The notes beneath the pieces were generated by a model that searched no databases, was not told the origin of the DNA, and saw nothing but the letters and a program-made list of their open reading frames with translations. Below, in pieces: positions 42,483-51,454 of a stretch of 64,000 nt of DNA. The DNA is taken from NCBI RefSeq assembly GCF_036518555.1, contig NZ_DATDMY010000003.1, forward strand, positions 1-64,000, written 5' to 3'. Position 1 is the stretch's first letter. The number at the start of each line of letters is the position of its first letter. The translations under genes were made by a program, and so were the position numbers. The DNA is from Dokdonella_A sp036518555. GTDB lineage: Bacteria > Pseudomonadota > Gammaproteobacteria > Xanthomonadales > Rhodanobacteraceae.

Positions 42483-44324
42483 TCAGGTTTCGACGGGCAA
42501 GGCCGCCGCCGGCTGCGCCCGCGCGGCGAGCATGTCGACGAGCTCGTCGCCCGATAGGGTTTCGCGTTCGAGCAGGGCCGCGGCCGCGCGGTCGAGTACC
42601 GCCCGCTCGGCGGCCAGGATCGCTCGCGCGCGCTCGAACGCAGCGTCGAGCAGCTCGCGCACCGCGTCGTCGACGGTCGTCGCCGTCGCTTCGCCGTACA
42701 GGCGCGGTCGCCATGCGTCGGCCGGCTGGTCGAGCAGCGGGCTCGCGGTCGGCTCGTAGCTCACGTGGCCGATCTGCGGCACCATGCCGTAGCGCAGGAC
42801 CATGCTGCGGGCGATGCCGGTTGCCTTCGCGAGGTCGTCGGCGGCGCCGGTCGAGGTGTCGCCGAAGACGAGCGATTCCGCCGCGCGCCCCCCGAACAGG
42901 ACGGCGAGGCGGTCGCCGAGTTCGCGGCACGACATCAGGAAGCGGTCTTCGGTCGGGCGCTGGATCGTGTAACCGAGCGCCGCGATGCCGCGCGGGATGA
43001 TCGAGACTTTTTGCACGCGGTCGGAGCCGGGCAGCGCGAGGGCCACGAGCGCATGGCCGATCTCGTGATACGCGATCGTGCGCCGCTCGCTCGCGGACAG
43101 GATGCGCGTCTTCTTCTCGAGCCCGGCGACGATGCGTTCGATCGCCTCGGCCAGGTCCCTCTGCTCCACTGCGACCGCATGGCGGCGCGTCGCGAGCAGC
43201 GCCGCCTCGTTGACGAGATTGGCGAGGTCGGCGCCGGTGAAGCCGGTCGTGAGCGCGGCGACGTCTTCCAGCGAGACGTCGCCGCCGAGCACGACCTTGC
43301 GTGCGTGCACGTGCAGGATCGCGAGGCGGCCCGTCTTGTCCGGTCGGTCGACGAGGATCTGGCGATCGAAGCGGCCGGCCCGCAGCAGCGCCGGATCGAG
43401 GATCTCCGGACGGTTCGTCGCCGCGAGGAGCACGACACCGCTGCGCGTGTCGAACCCGTCGAGCTCGGAAAGCAACTGGTTGAGCGTCTGCTCCTTCTCG
43501 TCCTGGCCGCCACTGATCGGCATGGCGCCGCGGGCGCGGCCGAGCGCGTCGAGTTCGTCGATGAAGATGATGCACGGGGCCTGCTCCCTCGCGCGCTCGA
43601 ACAGGTCGCGTACGCGCGAGGCGCCGACGCCGACGAACAGTTCGACGAACTCCGAACCGTTGATCGAGAGGAACGGCACGCCGGCTTCGCCCGCGACCGC
43701 GCGCGCGAGCAGCGTCTTGCCCGTACCCGGAGGCCCGACGAGCAACACGCCCTTGGGCACGTGCGCGCCGAGGCGCCCGTGGCCCTCGGGGTCGCGCAGG
43801 AACGCGATGACTTCCTGCAGTTCGACCTTCGCCTCGTCGACGCCGGCGACGTCGGCGAACGTCGTCGGGATCGACTTCTCGACGTAGACCTTCGCGTTGC
43901 TCTTGCCGATCGTCATGAGTCCGGAACCGCGCCCGCTTCCGAGCCGACTCGCGAGCAGCAGCCAGATGCCGACGAACACCAGCGGTGGCAGCAGCCAGCC
44001 GACGATGCCTTCGAGCCAGCCGGAGGACGCCTGTCCGCCGTAGCTGACGCCGGCCGCGGCGAGCTGCGCGGCGACGGCCGGGTCGACGCGGACGGTTTCG
44101 AAGCGACGCGGCCGCGCCGAGGCATCCTTCGCCTTGAAGGTGCCGTGGATCGCGTCGTCGCCGACGACGACGTCTTCGATCTCGCCGGCCTTCAGCGCGG
44201 TTTCGAAGCGGCTGTAGGGAATCGTCTCGACGTCGACGAGCGATACCGCGTAACGCTCCACCGCGACGAGCACGGCCAATGCGAAGACGCCATACCAGAT
44301 CGAGAATCGGAGCGGTCGCTTCAT
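42483..44324 (-). CDS. ftsH: FtsH-type ATP-dependent zinc metalloprotease (stress-island paralogue)
   Basis: 613 residues. Two transmembrane helices flank a periplasmic domain (about 10-30 and 120-140). The AAA module has GVLLVGPPGTGKT, IIFIDELDALGRARG and the second region of homology LLAATNRPEILDPALLRAGRFDRQI. The protease site is YHEIGHALVA (HExxH). The longer possible start at 44,432 is rejected because it lies upstream of the FNR-type site. Similar extra FtsH copies occur in stress-tolerance islands. A CBS gene remnant follows. Confidence 0.94.
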   Translation of the reverse strand: MKRPLRFSIWYGVFALAVLVAVERYAVSLVDVETIPYSRFETALKAGEIEDVVVGDDAIHGTFKAKDASARPRRFETVRVDPAVAAQLAAAGVSYGGQASSGWLEGIVGWLLPPLVFVGIWLLLASRLGSGRGSGLMTIGKSNAKVYVEKSIPTTFADVAGVDEAKVELQEVIAFLRDPEGHGRLGAHVPKGVLLVGPPGTGKTLLARAVAGEAGVPFLSINGSEFVELFVGVGASRVRDLFERAREQAPCIIFIDELDALGRARGAMPISGGQDEKEQTLNQLLSELDGFDTRSGVVLLAATNRPEILDPALLRAGRFDRQILVDRPDKTGRLAILHVHARKVVLGGDVSLEDVAALTTGFTGADLANLVNEAALLATRRHAVAVEQRDLAEAIERIVAGLEKKTRILSASERRTIAYHEIGHALVALALPGSDRVQKVSIIPRGIAALGYTIQRPTEDRFLMSCRELGDRLAVLFGGRAAESLVFGDTSTGAADDLAKATGIARSMVLRYGMVPQIGHVSYEPTASPLLDQPADAWRPRLYGEATATTVDDAVRELLDAAFERARAILAAERAVLDRAAAALLERETLSGDELVDMLAARAQPAAALPVET

Positions 44325-44385
44325 GCGCATCCGGGACGCGTACGGTGGCCTCGACGGAGCATCCCGCAATCCCGTTCGCGCCGGA

Positions 44386-44399
44386 TTGATCTGCGTCAT
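44386..44399 (-). promoter_or_regulatory. FNR/ANR-type site before ftsH
   Basis: TTGATCTGCGTCAT has one mismatch in the last base. The candidate minus-strand -10 GATGCT (44,358-44,363) is weaker than at the other sites. Confidence 0.5.
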
Positions 44400-44470
44400 C
44401 CGCACGATCGATTCGAAGCCGGCATGCATCACGCCACGTGCGACGCACGTGCTGCGCGCGGTCGGGTCAA

Positions 44471-44484
44471 TTGACGTGCATCAA
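44471..44484 (+). promoter_or_regulatory. FNR/ANR-type site before the 44.5-kb exported-protein gene
   Basis: TTGACGTGCATCAA, with -10 TAGAGT (44,506-44,511) centred 31 bases away. The ATG is at 44,536. Confidence 0.75.
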
Positions 44485-44535
44485 GGCGCGGTCGAGCGTC
44501 GCGCGTAGAGTCGACTTGCCGGCCCGGAGACGTGC

Positions 44536-44985
44536 ATGAAGGCGACAGGTTCGATGCAGCTCGCATTCGCGCTCGCGTCCTGCGCGCCGATGACGGCGCA
44601 TTGCGCCGATCTCGGTTGCCACCTCAGCTTCACGACCACGGCATGGTCCGCGCTGTACTCGAGCGCGCAGGGCGAAGGCATCGTGTTCTGCGACGACGGC
44701 TCGGCGATGCGCGTGGACATCGTCGAGGGCGGGCTCGGCCTCGCGGCCGGACGGTGGGCGATCACGGATGGGAGGGGTGCCTTCTCCGGCGTCCAAGGCA
44801 TCGACGAAGTCGTCGGCGAATACGTCGCGGTGAGTGCGAACGTCGGCCTGATCAAGGCCGCCACCGTGCATGTTTTGGCCAAGGGCGGGATCTCGCTCGC
44901 GCTTGCCGGGCAGGGCGCGGGCTTCGACATCGGCCTGTGCATCGGCCGCTTCGAAGTCCGCAAGTCGGCCCAAGGGCGGAGGTAG
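44536..44985 (+). CDS. exported protein of unknown function
   Basis: 149 residues with a short signal (MQLAFALASCAPMTAHCA). The mature part is small-residue rich (GRGAFSGVQGIDEVVGEYVAVSANVGLIKAATVHVLAKGGISLALAGQGAG), faintly like DUF992-type periplasmic proteins, and has four Cys. I cannot assign a function. CGGAGA precedes the ATG. It is transcribed divergently from ftsH behind its own FNR-type site, which suggests expression under low oxygen. Confidence 0.7.
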   Translation: MKATGSMQLAFALASCAPMTAHCADLGCHLSFTTTAWSALYSSAQGEGIVFCDDGSAMRVDIVEGGLGLAAGRWAITDGRGAFSGVQGIDEVVGEYVAVSANVGLIKAATVHVLAKGGISLALAGQGAGFDIGLCIGRFEVRKSAQGRR

Positions 44986-45048
44986 CACATGCCGCCCGAT
45001 CTCACCGCGCCCGAGCACGAACGAGCGTGCGCCGCTGTCGCGGTTGCG

Positions 45049-45390
45049 TCAGGTGCAATCGCGCCCACCGCCGCAGTAGATGTCGTGCAGCACGCGCACG
45101 ATGCGTTTCGCCGGGCCGGGCGCGAGAGCGTAGTAGATCGTCTGCGCATCGCGCCGCGTGACGACGAGTTCCTCCTCGCGCAGCACCGCGAGATGTTGCG
45201 ACAGCGCGGGCTGGCTGAGGTCGAGGTTCGCATTGATCTGCGACACGGAACGTTCCCCGCCGGCGAGCAGGCAAAGGATCATCAGGCGGCTCTCGTTGCC
45301 GAGCGCCCTGAGCAGCCGGCTGGCGTCACCGGCGTGGGCGCGCATGCGTTCAGGGTCGAGCACGGATCTCGGCGTTCGTGGGCGGCTCAT
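45049..45390 (-). CDS. ArsR-family repressor, BigR/SqrR-like persulfide sensor
   Basis: 113 residues with a winged helix (LLRALGNESRLMILCLLAGGERSVSQINANLDLSQPALSQHLAVLREEELVVTRRDAQTIYYAL). Two Cys, in MILCLLAG and in DIYCGGG near the C-terminus, match the positions of the redox pair in BigR and SqrR, which form a tetrasulfide bridge with reactive sulfur and then leave DNA. A third Cys is at the extreme C-terminus. It is divergent from an SQR-like gene whose promoter overlaps an AT-rich inverted repeat, the expected operator. Confidence 0.88.
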   Translation of the reverse strand: MSRPRTPRSVLDPERMRAHAGDASRLLRALGNESRLMILCLLAGGERSVSQINANLDLSQPALSQHLAVLREEELVVTRRDAQTIYYALAPGPAKRIVRVLHDIYCGGGRDCT

Positions 45391-45468
45391 CGAAATCTCC
45401 TTGCACCAAAGCGTGGGTACCGATGCGGCAGGCCGGCGGCGTGCGTCCGCCGATGCGCACCCGCGCTA

Positions 45469-45510
45469 CAATATAAGTTGACGTGCATATAAAGAACACC
45501 TAATATATTG
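45469..45510 (+). promoter_or_regulatory. consensus sigma-70 promoter within an AT-rich inverted repeat
   Basis: TTGACG (45,478-45,483), exactly 17 bases, TAATAT (45,501-45,506). This stands out in a very GC-rich genome. The flanks CAATATAAGT (45,469-45,478) and CTAATATATTG (45,500-45,510) form an imperfect inverted repeat over both promoter elements, suited to repression by the divergent ArsR protein. The flavoprotein ATG follows at 45,535. Confidence 0.75.
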
Positions 45511-45534
45511 CCACGAAAGCGGGTGAGGTGGAAC

Positions 45535-46821
45535 ATGGCCAGGATCATCGTCGTCGGCGCGGGTTTGGCGGGCATGAGCGCCGCCTACGAACTGCGCGAG
45601 GTGCTCGGGTCCTCGCACGAGGTCACGCTCGTCGGGCAAGGAGACACCTTCGCGTTCACGCCGTCCAACCCGTGGCTGGCGATCGGCTGGCGCAGGCCGG
45701 AGGACATCACGCTCCCGGTCGCACCGCACGTCGCGCGGCGCGGCATCGCGTTCCGCGGCGACGGCGTCGCACGGATCCTCGCGCAGGAGCACGTCGTCGT
45801 GACCGGCGACGGGACGCGCCTTCCGTACGACTACCTCGTCCTGTGCACCGGGCCTCAGCTCGCGTTCGACGAGATACCGGGCCTCGGCCCCGACGGGCGG
45901 ACGCAGTCGGTCTGCACGGCCGCGCACGCGCAAGGGGCCTGGCAAGCCTATGAGGCCTTCCTCGCCGATCCCGGGCCGGTGGTCGTCGGCGCCGCGCAGG
46001 GCGCGAGCTGCTTCGGCCCCGCCTACGAGTTCGCGATGATCCTCGATGCGGACCTGCGCAAGCGCCGCCTGCGCGACCGCGTCCCGATGACGTTCGTGAC
46101 CTCCGAGCCCTACCTCGGCCATCTCGGCCTCGGCGGCGTCGGCGACTCCAAGTCGCTGATGGAATCGGAGTTCCGCAAGCGCCACATCAAATGGATCGAG
46201 AACGCGCGCATCACGGGCGCCCGCGAAGCAGGGCTCGACGTCGAGCAGCTCGACGCGCACGGGCGCGTCGCGGCGACGACCGTGCTGCCGTTCCGCTATG
46301 CGATGGTGCTGCCGTCGTTCCGCGGCGTACCCGCGGTCGCGGCCGTGGAATCGCTGTGCAACCCGCGCGGCTTCGTCATCGTCGATGCACACCAGCGCAG
46401 CCCGGCCTATCCGCGCATCTTCGCCGCGGGCGTCTGCGTCGCCATACCGCCCGTGGAGGCGACCGCGGTGCCGACCGGCGCGCCGAAGACGGGCTTCATG
46501 ATCGAATCGATGGTCAGCACGATCGTGCGCAACATCGATGCCGAGCTCAAGGGCGAGGCGCCCGAATACGAGGGCACGTGGAACGCCGTCTGCCTCGCCG
46601 ACATGGGCGACACCGGCGTCGCGTTCGTCGCGCTGCCGCAGATCCCGCCGCGCAACGTGACCTGGACGGCGAGCGGCAAGTGGGTGCACCTGGCCAAGGT
46701 CGGCTTCGAGAAGTACTTCCTGCACAAGATGCGCAGCGGCGTCTCCGAGCCGATCTACGAGAAGTACATCCTCTCCGCGCTCGGCATCGAGCGCCTGAAG
46801 GAGCGCCGCGCTCACGAGTAG
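45535..46821 (+). CDS. sulfide:quinone oxidoreductase-like flavoprotein
   Basis: 428 residues. Start MARIIVVGAGLAGMSAAYELRE is the FAD-binding motif; the second dinucleotide region is VVVGAAQGASCFGPAYEF. Cys residues sit where SQR enzymes need them (GASCFG and AAGVCVAIPP), and the C-terminal amphipathic region (WVHLAKVGFEKYFLHKM) fits membrane attachment. It should oxidise sulfide to persulfide or polysulfide and pass electrons to quinone. GAGGTGG precedes the ATG. It is the first gene of the module repressed by the BigR-like protein. Confidence 0.9.
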   Translation: MARIIVVGAGLAGMSAAYELREVLGSSHEVTLVGQGDTFAFTPSNPWLAIGWRRPEDITLPVAPHVARRGIAFRGDGVARILAQEHVVVTGDGTRLPYDYLVLCTGPQLAFDEIPGLGPDGRTQSVCTAAHAQGAWQAYEAFLADPGPVVVGAAQGASCFGPAYEFAMILDADLRKRRLRDRVPMTFVTSEPYLGHLGLGGVGDSKSLMESEFRKRHIKWIENARITGAREAGLDVEQLDAHGRVAATTVLPFRYAMVLPSFRGVPAVAAVESLCNPRGFVIVDAHQRSPAYPRIFAAGVCVAIPPVEATAVPTGAPKTGFMIESMVSTIVRNIDAELKGEAPEYEGTWNAVCLADMGDTGVAFVALPQIPPRNVTWTASGKWVHLAKVGFEKYFLHKMRSGVSEPIYEKYILSALGIERLKERRAHE

Positions 46822-46832
46822 GCGTCGAACGT

Positions 46833-46851
46833 CCCGCGCCGGCGGCGCGGG
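46833..46851 (+). terminator. hairpin after the SQR-like gene
   Basis: CCCGCGCC-GGC-GGCGCGGG is a perfect 8-bp stem 12 bases past the stop, followed shortly by TTTT. The genes downstream look co-transcribed, so it may be a partial terminator that lowers expression of the later genes. Confidence 0.5.
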
Positions 46852-46887
46852 GCGCGGATTTTCCCCTCTTTCGAAGGAGTCTTCACC

Positions 46888-47094
46888 ATGAACCTCGACC
46901 GTGCGGTGATGGCATTCGCGGGCGTGATGGTCCTCGTCAGCGTGCTGCTTGCGTATTACGTCTCCCCCTGGTGGCTGCTGCTGACGGTGTTCGTCGGGCT
47001 CAACCTCATCCAGGCGAGCATCACGGGCTTCTGCCCGGCCGCGATCGTGTTCCGGAAATTCGGCGTGCGCGGAGGCGGTTGTGCGTTCAAGTAG
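46888..47094 (+). CDS. DUF2892 inner-membrane protein
   Basis: 68 residues: two hydrophobic helices (VMAFAGVMVLVSVLLAYYV and WWLLLTVFVGLNLIQASIT) and the family end GFCPAAIVFRKFGVRGG. DUF2892 domains are often fused or linked to rhodaneses and sulfide-oxidising proteins, which fits here. GAAGGAG precedes the start. The stop lies inside the next gene. Confidence 0.92.
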   Translation: MNLDRAVMAFAGVMVLVSVLLAYYVSPWWLLLTVFVGLNLIQASITGFCPAAIVFRKFGVRGGGCAFK

Positions 47095-48172
47095 TCGATG
47101 GCTGCCGCTCGCGGCCGCGGCGGCACTCGCCGCGTGCAGCGGCGAGCGGGCGACCAGTCAGCTGCCGCCGTTGCCCGATCTGCCGATCCTCGAAGTGACG
47201 CCTGCGGGCGCTTCGCGGGGGCAGGGCTGGGATGGCGTCGTCGAAGCGATGCGGCGCGCCGACCTCAGCGCGCAGACCGCCGGCACCGTCGACGCGGTCG
47301 AGGTCGACGTGAACGATCGCGTCGACGCCGCAGCGGTGCTGGTGCGCATCAGCGCAGTCGAGCAGGATGCCGTCGCGAACACGGCGCGCGCGCAGCTGCG
47401 CGCGGCCGAAGCGTCGGCCGTCGTGGCCGAGCAGAACTTTCGCCGCTTCTCGACGCTGTCCGATGCCCGGTACGGGTCGCGCGCGCAACTCGACCAGGCC
47501 CGCGCCGAGCGCGACGCCGCGGTCGCCGCGCGCGACGCGGCACGCGCACGCCTGGCGCAGGCGGCGCAGCAGGCCGGGTACACCGTCGTGCGCGCGCCGT
47601 TCGCGGGCGTGGTCGCGCGCCGCGACGTCGAGCCCGGTGAAACGGTGGCGCCCGGTCAGCCGCTGCTCTCGGTCTACGCACCGCACGATCTCCGCATCGA
47701 GGTGTCGGTGCCGCAGACGCGCGCGGAGGCGATCCGGCGCGATCCGCGCGCGCGCGTTCGATTGCCCGACGGGCGCGAACTGGCGCCGACGCAGGTCGTC
47801 GTGTTCCCGGCCGCCGACGACCTCAGCCATAGCGTGGTCGTGCGACTCGCGTTGCCCGCGACGGCGGCGCCGCCTGCACCCGGCACGACCGCCAAGGTCG
47901 TGTTCGATGCCGCGGCCCCGGAAGGTGAAGCGGAGGCGCAGCCGGTGAGCATTCCGCGTGCGTCCGTCGCCCAGCGCGGAGAGCTCAGCGCTGTCTACGT
48001 CAGGCAGGGCGATCGGATCCTGCTTCGCCAGGTGCGCCTCGGAGCGCACCACGGCGACGACGTCGACGTGATCAGCGGGTTGCGCGCGGGCGACGCGATC
48101 GTGCGCGATCCCGTCGCTGCCGTGCAGGCCCTCGCTGCCCAGCGACGCGCGGTGGGTGCGGCGCATGAGTGA
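47081..48172 (+). CDS. RND efflux periplasmic adaptor (membrane fusion protein)
   Basis: 363 residues from a GTG start with GGAGG five bases upstream, overlapping the DUF2892 end by 14 bases. It is a lipoprotein (ALAACS). Lipoyl half-motifs VDAVEVDVNDRVDAAAVLVRI and VVRAPFAGVVARRDVEPGETVAPGQPLLSVYA flank a short helical hairpin. It links the following RND pump to an outer-membrane channel, which is not in this window. Confidence 0.93.
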   Translation: MRSSSRWLPLAAAAALAACSGERATSQLPPLPDLPILEVTPAGASRGQGWDGVVEAMRRADLSAQTAGTVDAVEVDVNDRVDAAAVLVRISAVEQDAVANTARAQLRAAEASAVVAEQNFRRFSTLSDARYGSRAQLDQARAERDAAVAARDAARARLAQAAQQAGYTVVRAPFAGVVARRDVEPGETVAPGQPLLSVYAPHDLRIEVSVPQTRAEAIRRDPRARVRLPDGRELAPTQVVVFPAADDLSHSVVVRLALPATAAPPAPGTTAKVVFDAAAPEGEAEAQPVSIPRASVAQRGELSAVYVRQGDRILLRQVRLGAHHGDDVDVISGLRAGDAIVRDPVAAVQALAAQRRAVGAAHE

Positions 48173-51100
48173 GGTCGTGCATACGCGCTTCGGCCTCGCG
48201 GGCCGGCTCGCCGCGGCATTCCAGTCCAATCCGCTCACGCCGATCCTCGCGATCACGGGGCTCCTGCTCGGCCTGCTCGCGGTCGCGATCACGCCGCGGG
48301 AGGAAGAGCCGCAGATCGACGTGACGATGGCGAACGTGATCGTGCCGTTCGAGGGCGCGGCGTCGCGCGACGTCGAACAACTGGTGTCGACGCCGCTGGA
48401 GCAGAAGCTGTCGGAGATCGAGGGCGTCAAGCACGTCTACTCGATCAGCCGCCCGGGCGCGGCGGTGGTGACGGTCGAGTTCGAAGTCGGCGTGGATCGC
48501 CAGGCGGCGCTCGTGCGCCTGTACAACCAGGTGTTCTCGAACCAGGACGGGTTGCCGCGCGATGCCGGCGTCGGCACGCCGCTGGTCAAGCCGAAAGGCA
48601 TCGACGACGTGCCGATCATGGCGCTCACGCTGTGGAGCGACGATGCGTCGACGGACGCGGGCCGGCTCGCGGACGTCGCGCATACGCTCGAAGCGGAACT
48701 CAAGCGCGTCCCGGGCACGCGCGACGTGTACACGATCGGCGCGCCGGACCGCACCGTGCTCGTGACCCTCGACGTCGCGAAGCTCGCCGCGTATCGCCTC
48801 GCGCCGGGCGACCTGGTGGCGGCTCTGCAAGCCGCGAATGTCGTGCACCAGCCCGGCGAACGCGTCGACGCGGCGGGCGCGGTGCCGGTGACGGCCGGCC
48901 GTTTCCTCGCCTCGTACGACGACGTCGCATCGCTCGTGATCGGTAGCGCGGGCGGCAAGCCGCTGCTGCTTTCGGACGTCGCGACCGTGGAAGCGAAGGG
49001 CGACCTGCCCACGCGTTACGCGTGGTACGGCGCGCCGCCCGGGCGAGCCGGTCCGGCGGCGGGCATCGCGCCGGCCGTGACCATCGCCGTGGCGAAGAAG
49101 CCCGGCAGCAACGCGTCCGACATCACGACCGCGATCGCCGCGCGCATCGGTGAACTCCGCGGCGAGATGATCCCGGACGGCGTCCATGTCGCGGTGACGC
49201 GCGACTACGGGCGCACCGCCGCGGACAAGGCGCGGAAGCTGATCCAGAAGCTGCTCTTCGCGACCGCGTCGGTGGTCGCGCTGATCCTGTTCTCCCTCGG
49301 CTGGCGCGAAGCGATCGTCGTCGGCAGCGCCGTGGTGCTGACGCTCGCAGTCACGTTGTTCGCCTCGCATGCGATGGGCTTCACGCTCAACCGCGTGTCG
49401 CTGTTCGCGCTGATCTTTTCGATCGGCATCCTCGTCGACGACGCCGTCGTCGTCGTCGAGAACATCCATCGGCATCTCGCCATGCCGGGTGACGACGGGC
49501 GACCTCGCCGGCTCCTCGACGTGATTCCGCGGGCCGTCGACGAGGTCGGCGGACCGACCATCCTGGCGACGTTCACCGTGATCGCGGCGTTGATGCCGAT
49601 GGCGTTCGTCTCCGGGCTGATGGGGCCGTACATGCGGCCGATCCCGGTCAATGCATCCGCGGGCATGCTGCTGTCGCTCGCGATCGCATTGACGGTCACG
49701 CCGTGGCTGTCGCTGAAGCTGCTGCGGCGCCACGGCGATGCCGACACGGAGTGGCCCGACGATGCGCCGCGGCGGGGGAGGCTGCATCGGGTGTTCTCGC
49801 GCGTGATGCTGCCGTTCCTCGCCGGAGAGCATGCCGGTCGCAAGCGCGTCGCGCTGCTCGGCTCGATGGTCGCTCTCGTGGTGCTGGCGGCATCGCTCGT
49901 CGCGGTCGAGTGGGTCGTGCTGAAGATGCTTCCGTTCGACAACAAGTCGGAAGTGCAGGTCGTCGTCGACATGCCCGAGGGGAGCTCGCTCGAACGAACC
50001 GATGCGCTGCTGAAGGAACTCGCCGCCGAGGTCGACACGATCCCGGAAGTGCTCGACTACCAGGGCTACGCGGGCACCGCGGCGCCGATCAACTTCAACG
50101 GACTCGTGCGGCAGTATTACCTGCGCAGCGGCAGCAACGTCGGGGACCTGCAGGTCGACCTCGTCGACAAGCACCTTCGGTCGCGCCAGAGCCACGCGAT
50201 CGCGCGCGCAATGCGTCCCGCGCTCGCCGCGATCGGCGAGCGCTACGGCGCGTCGGTGAAGGTGGTCGAGGTGCCGCCGGGCCCGCCGGTGCTCGCGCCG
50301 CTGGTCGCCGAAGTGTACGGGCCGGACTACGCCGGCCAGCGGCGCATCGCGCGCGCGCTCGCGTCGGAACGGTTCGCACGCACCGAAGGCCTCGTCGACA
50401 TCGACACGAGCGTCGAGAGCGACGCGCCGCGCGAGGTCTACGTGCTCGACCGCGAACGGGCCGCGCGCCTCGGCGTGACGCAAGCGGCCGCGTCGGACGC
50501 GCTCGCGCTCGCGGTCGCGGGCAAGGATGCGACGTTCATCCAGGACGGCCGGTCGAAGTACCCGCGCCCTGTCCGCCTGCGTCTGCCGGCCAGCGAACAA
50601 TCCGCTTCATCGTCGCTGCTCGCGACGCGCGTCCGCGGCGAGGACGGTCGGCTCGTGCCTCTGTCGGAACTCGTGACCGTGCATCGCGACGCGTGGGATG
50701 GCGCGATCCACCACAAGGACGGCCTTGCGGTCGCGTACGTCACCGGCGACGAGGCCGGCAGACTCGACAGCCCGCTGTACGGGATGTTCGCCGTGGTCGG
50801 CGATCTGCGCCGTGCGCCGGTCGACGGCCAGCTGCTCGAGCAGACCTTCATCACCCAGCCCGACGACGCGAGCCGGTACGCGATCAAATGGGACGGCGAA
50901 TGGCAGATCACGTACGAAACGTTCCGCGACATGGGCATCGCCTATGCCGCGGGCATGGTGCTCATCTACCTGCTCGTGGTCGCGCAGTTCCGCAGCTACG
51001 TCGTGCCGCTCGTGATCATGGCACCGATCCCGCTCACGGTCGTGGGCGTCCTGCCGGGGCACGCGTTGCTCGGTGCGCAGTTCACCGCGACGAGCATGAT

Positions 51101-51428
51101 CGGCATGATCGCGCTCGCGGGCATCATCGTGCGCAACTCGATCCTGCTGGTGGATTTCATCGACCACGAAGTCGGCCGCGGAGTGGCGCTGCAGGACGCG
51201 GTGATCGACGCCTGCGCGGTGCGCGCCAAGCCGATCGTGCTCACCGGCGTCGCGGCGATGCTGGGCGCGTTCTTCATCCTCGACGACCCGATATTCAACG
51301 GCCTCGCGATCTCGCTCGTGTTCGGCATTCTCGTCAGCACGATCCTGACGCTGGTCGTGATTCCGGTGCTGTACTACGCGATCAGGCGCCGCAGAGCGCA
51401 CGGTGGCGCGCTGCAGGCGGGCGCATAG
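48165..51428 (+). CDS. RND-family inner-membrane efflux transporter
   Basis: 1,087 residues with the RND plan of TM1, porter domain, TM2-6, porter domain, TM7-12. Seen: TPREEEPQIDVTMANVIVPFEGA, SIGILVDDAVVVVENIHRHL in TM4 with the paired Asp residues, and GIIVRNSILLVDFIDHEV in TM10-11. It belongs to the AcrB/HAE-like superfamily branch found with SQR genes. It overlaps the adaptor gene by eight bases. Substrate unknown; sulfur-linked stress is suggested by context only. Confidence 0.94.
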   Translation: MSEVVHTRFGLAGRLAAAFQSNPLTPILAITGLLLGLLAVAITPREEEPQIDVTMANVIVPFEGAASRDVEQLVSTPLEQKLSEIEGVKHVYSISRPGAAVVTVEFEVGVDRQAALVRLYNQVFSNQDGLPRDAGVGTPLVKPKGIDDVPIMALTLWSDDASTDAGRLADVAHTLEAELKRVPGTRDVYTIGAPDRTVLVTLDVAKLAAYRLAPGDLVAALQAANVVHQPGERVDAAGAVPVTAGRFLASYDDVASLVIGSAGGKPLLLSDVATVEAKGDLPTRYAWYGAPPGRAGPAAGIAPAVTIAVAKKPGSNASDITTAIAARIGELRGEMIPDGVHVAVTRDYGRTAADKARKLIQKLLFATASVVALILFSLGWREAIVVGSAVVLTLAVTLFASHAMGFTLNRVSLFALIFSIGILVDDAVVVVENIHRHLAMPGDDGRPRRLLDVIPRAVDEVGGPTILATFTVIAALMPMAFVSGLMGPYMRPIPVNASAGMLLSLAIALTVTPWLSLKLLRRHGDADTEWPDDAPRRGRLHRVFSRVMLPFLAGEHAGRKRVALLGSMVALVVLAASLVAVEWVVLKMLPFDNKSEVQVVVDMPEGSSLERTDALLKELAAEVDTIPEVLDYQGYAGTAAPINFNGLVRQYYLRSGSNVGDLQVDLVDKHLRSRQSHAIARAMRPALAAIGERYGASVKVVEVPPGPPVLAPLVAEVYGPDYAGQRRIARALASERFARTEGLVDIDTSVESDAPREVYVLDRERAARLGVTQAAASDALALAVAGKDATFIQDGRSKYPRPVRLRLPASEQSASSSLLATRVRGEDGRLVPLSELVTVHRDAWDGAIHHKDGLAVAYVTGDEAGRLDSPLYGMFAVVGDLRRAPVDGQLLEQTFITQPDDASRYAIKWDGEWQITYETFRDMGIAYAAGMVLIYLLVVAQFRSYVVPLVIMAPIPLTVVGVLPGHALLGAQFTATSMIGMIALAGIIVRNSILLVDFIDHEVGRGVALQDAVIDACAVRAKPIVLTGVAAMLGAFFILDDPIFNGLAISLVFGILVSTILTLVVIPVLYYAIRRRRAHGGALQAGA

Positions 51429-51454
51429 GCGCACGCGCTTCGAGGAGCAGCGAC

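Noticed and set aside
45478..45491. TTGACGTGCATATA as a tenth FNR-type site
   Set aside because: The right half is ATATA, not RTCAA. The sequence is better explained as a -35 element plus AT-rich operator of the sulfide module.
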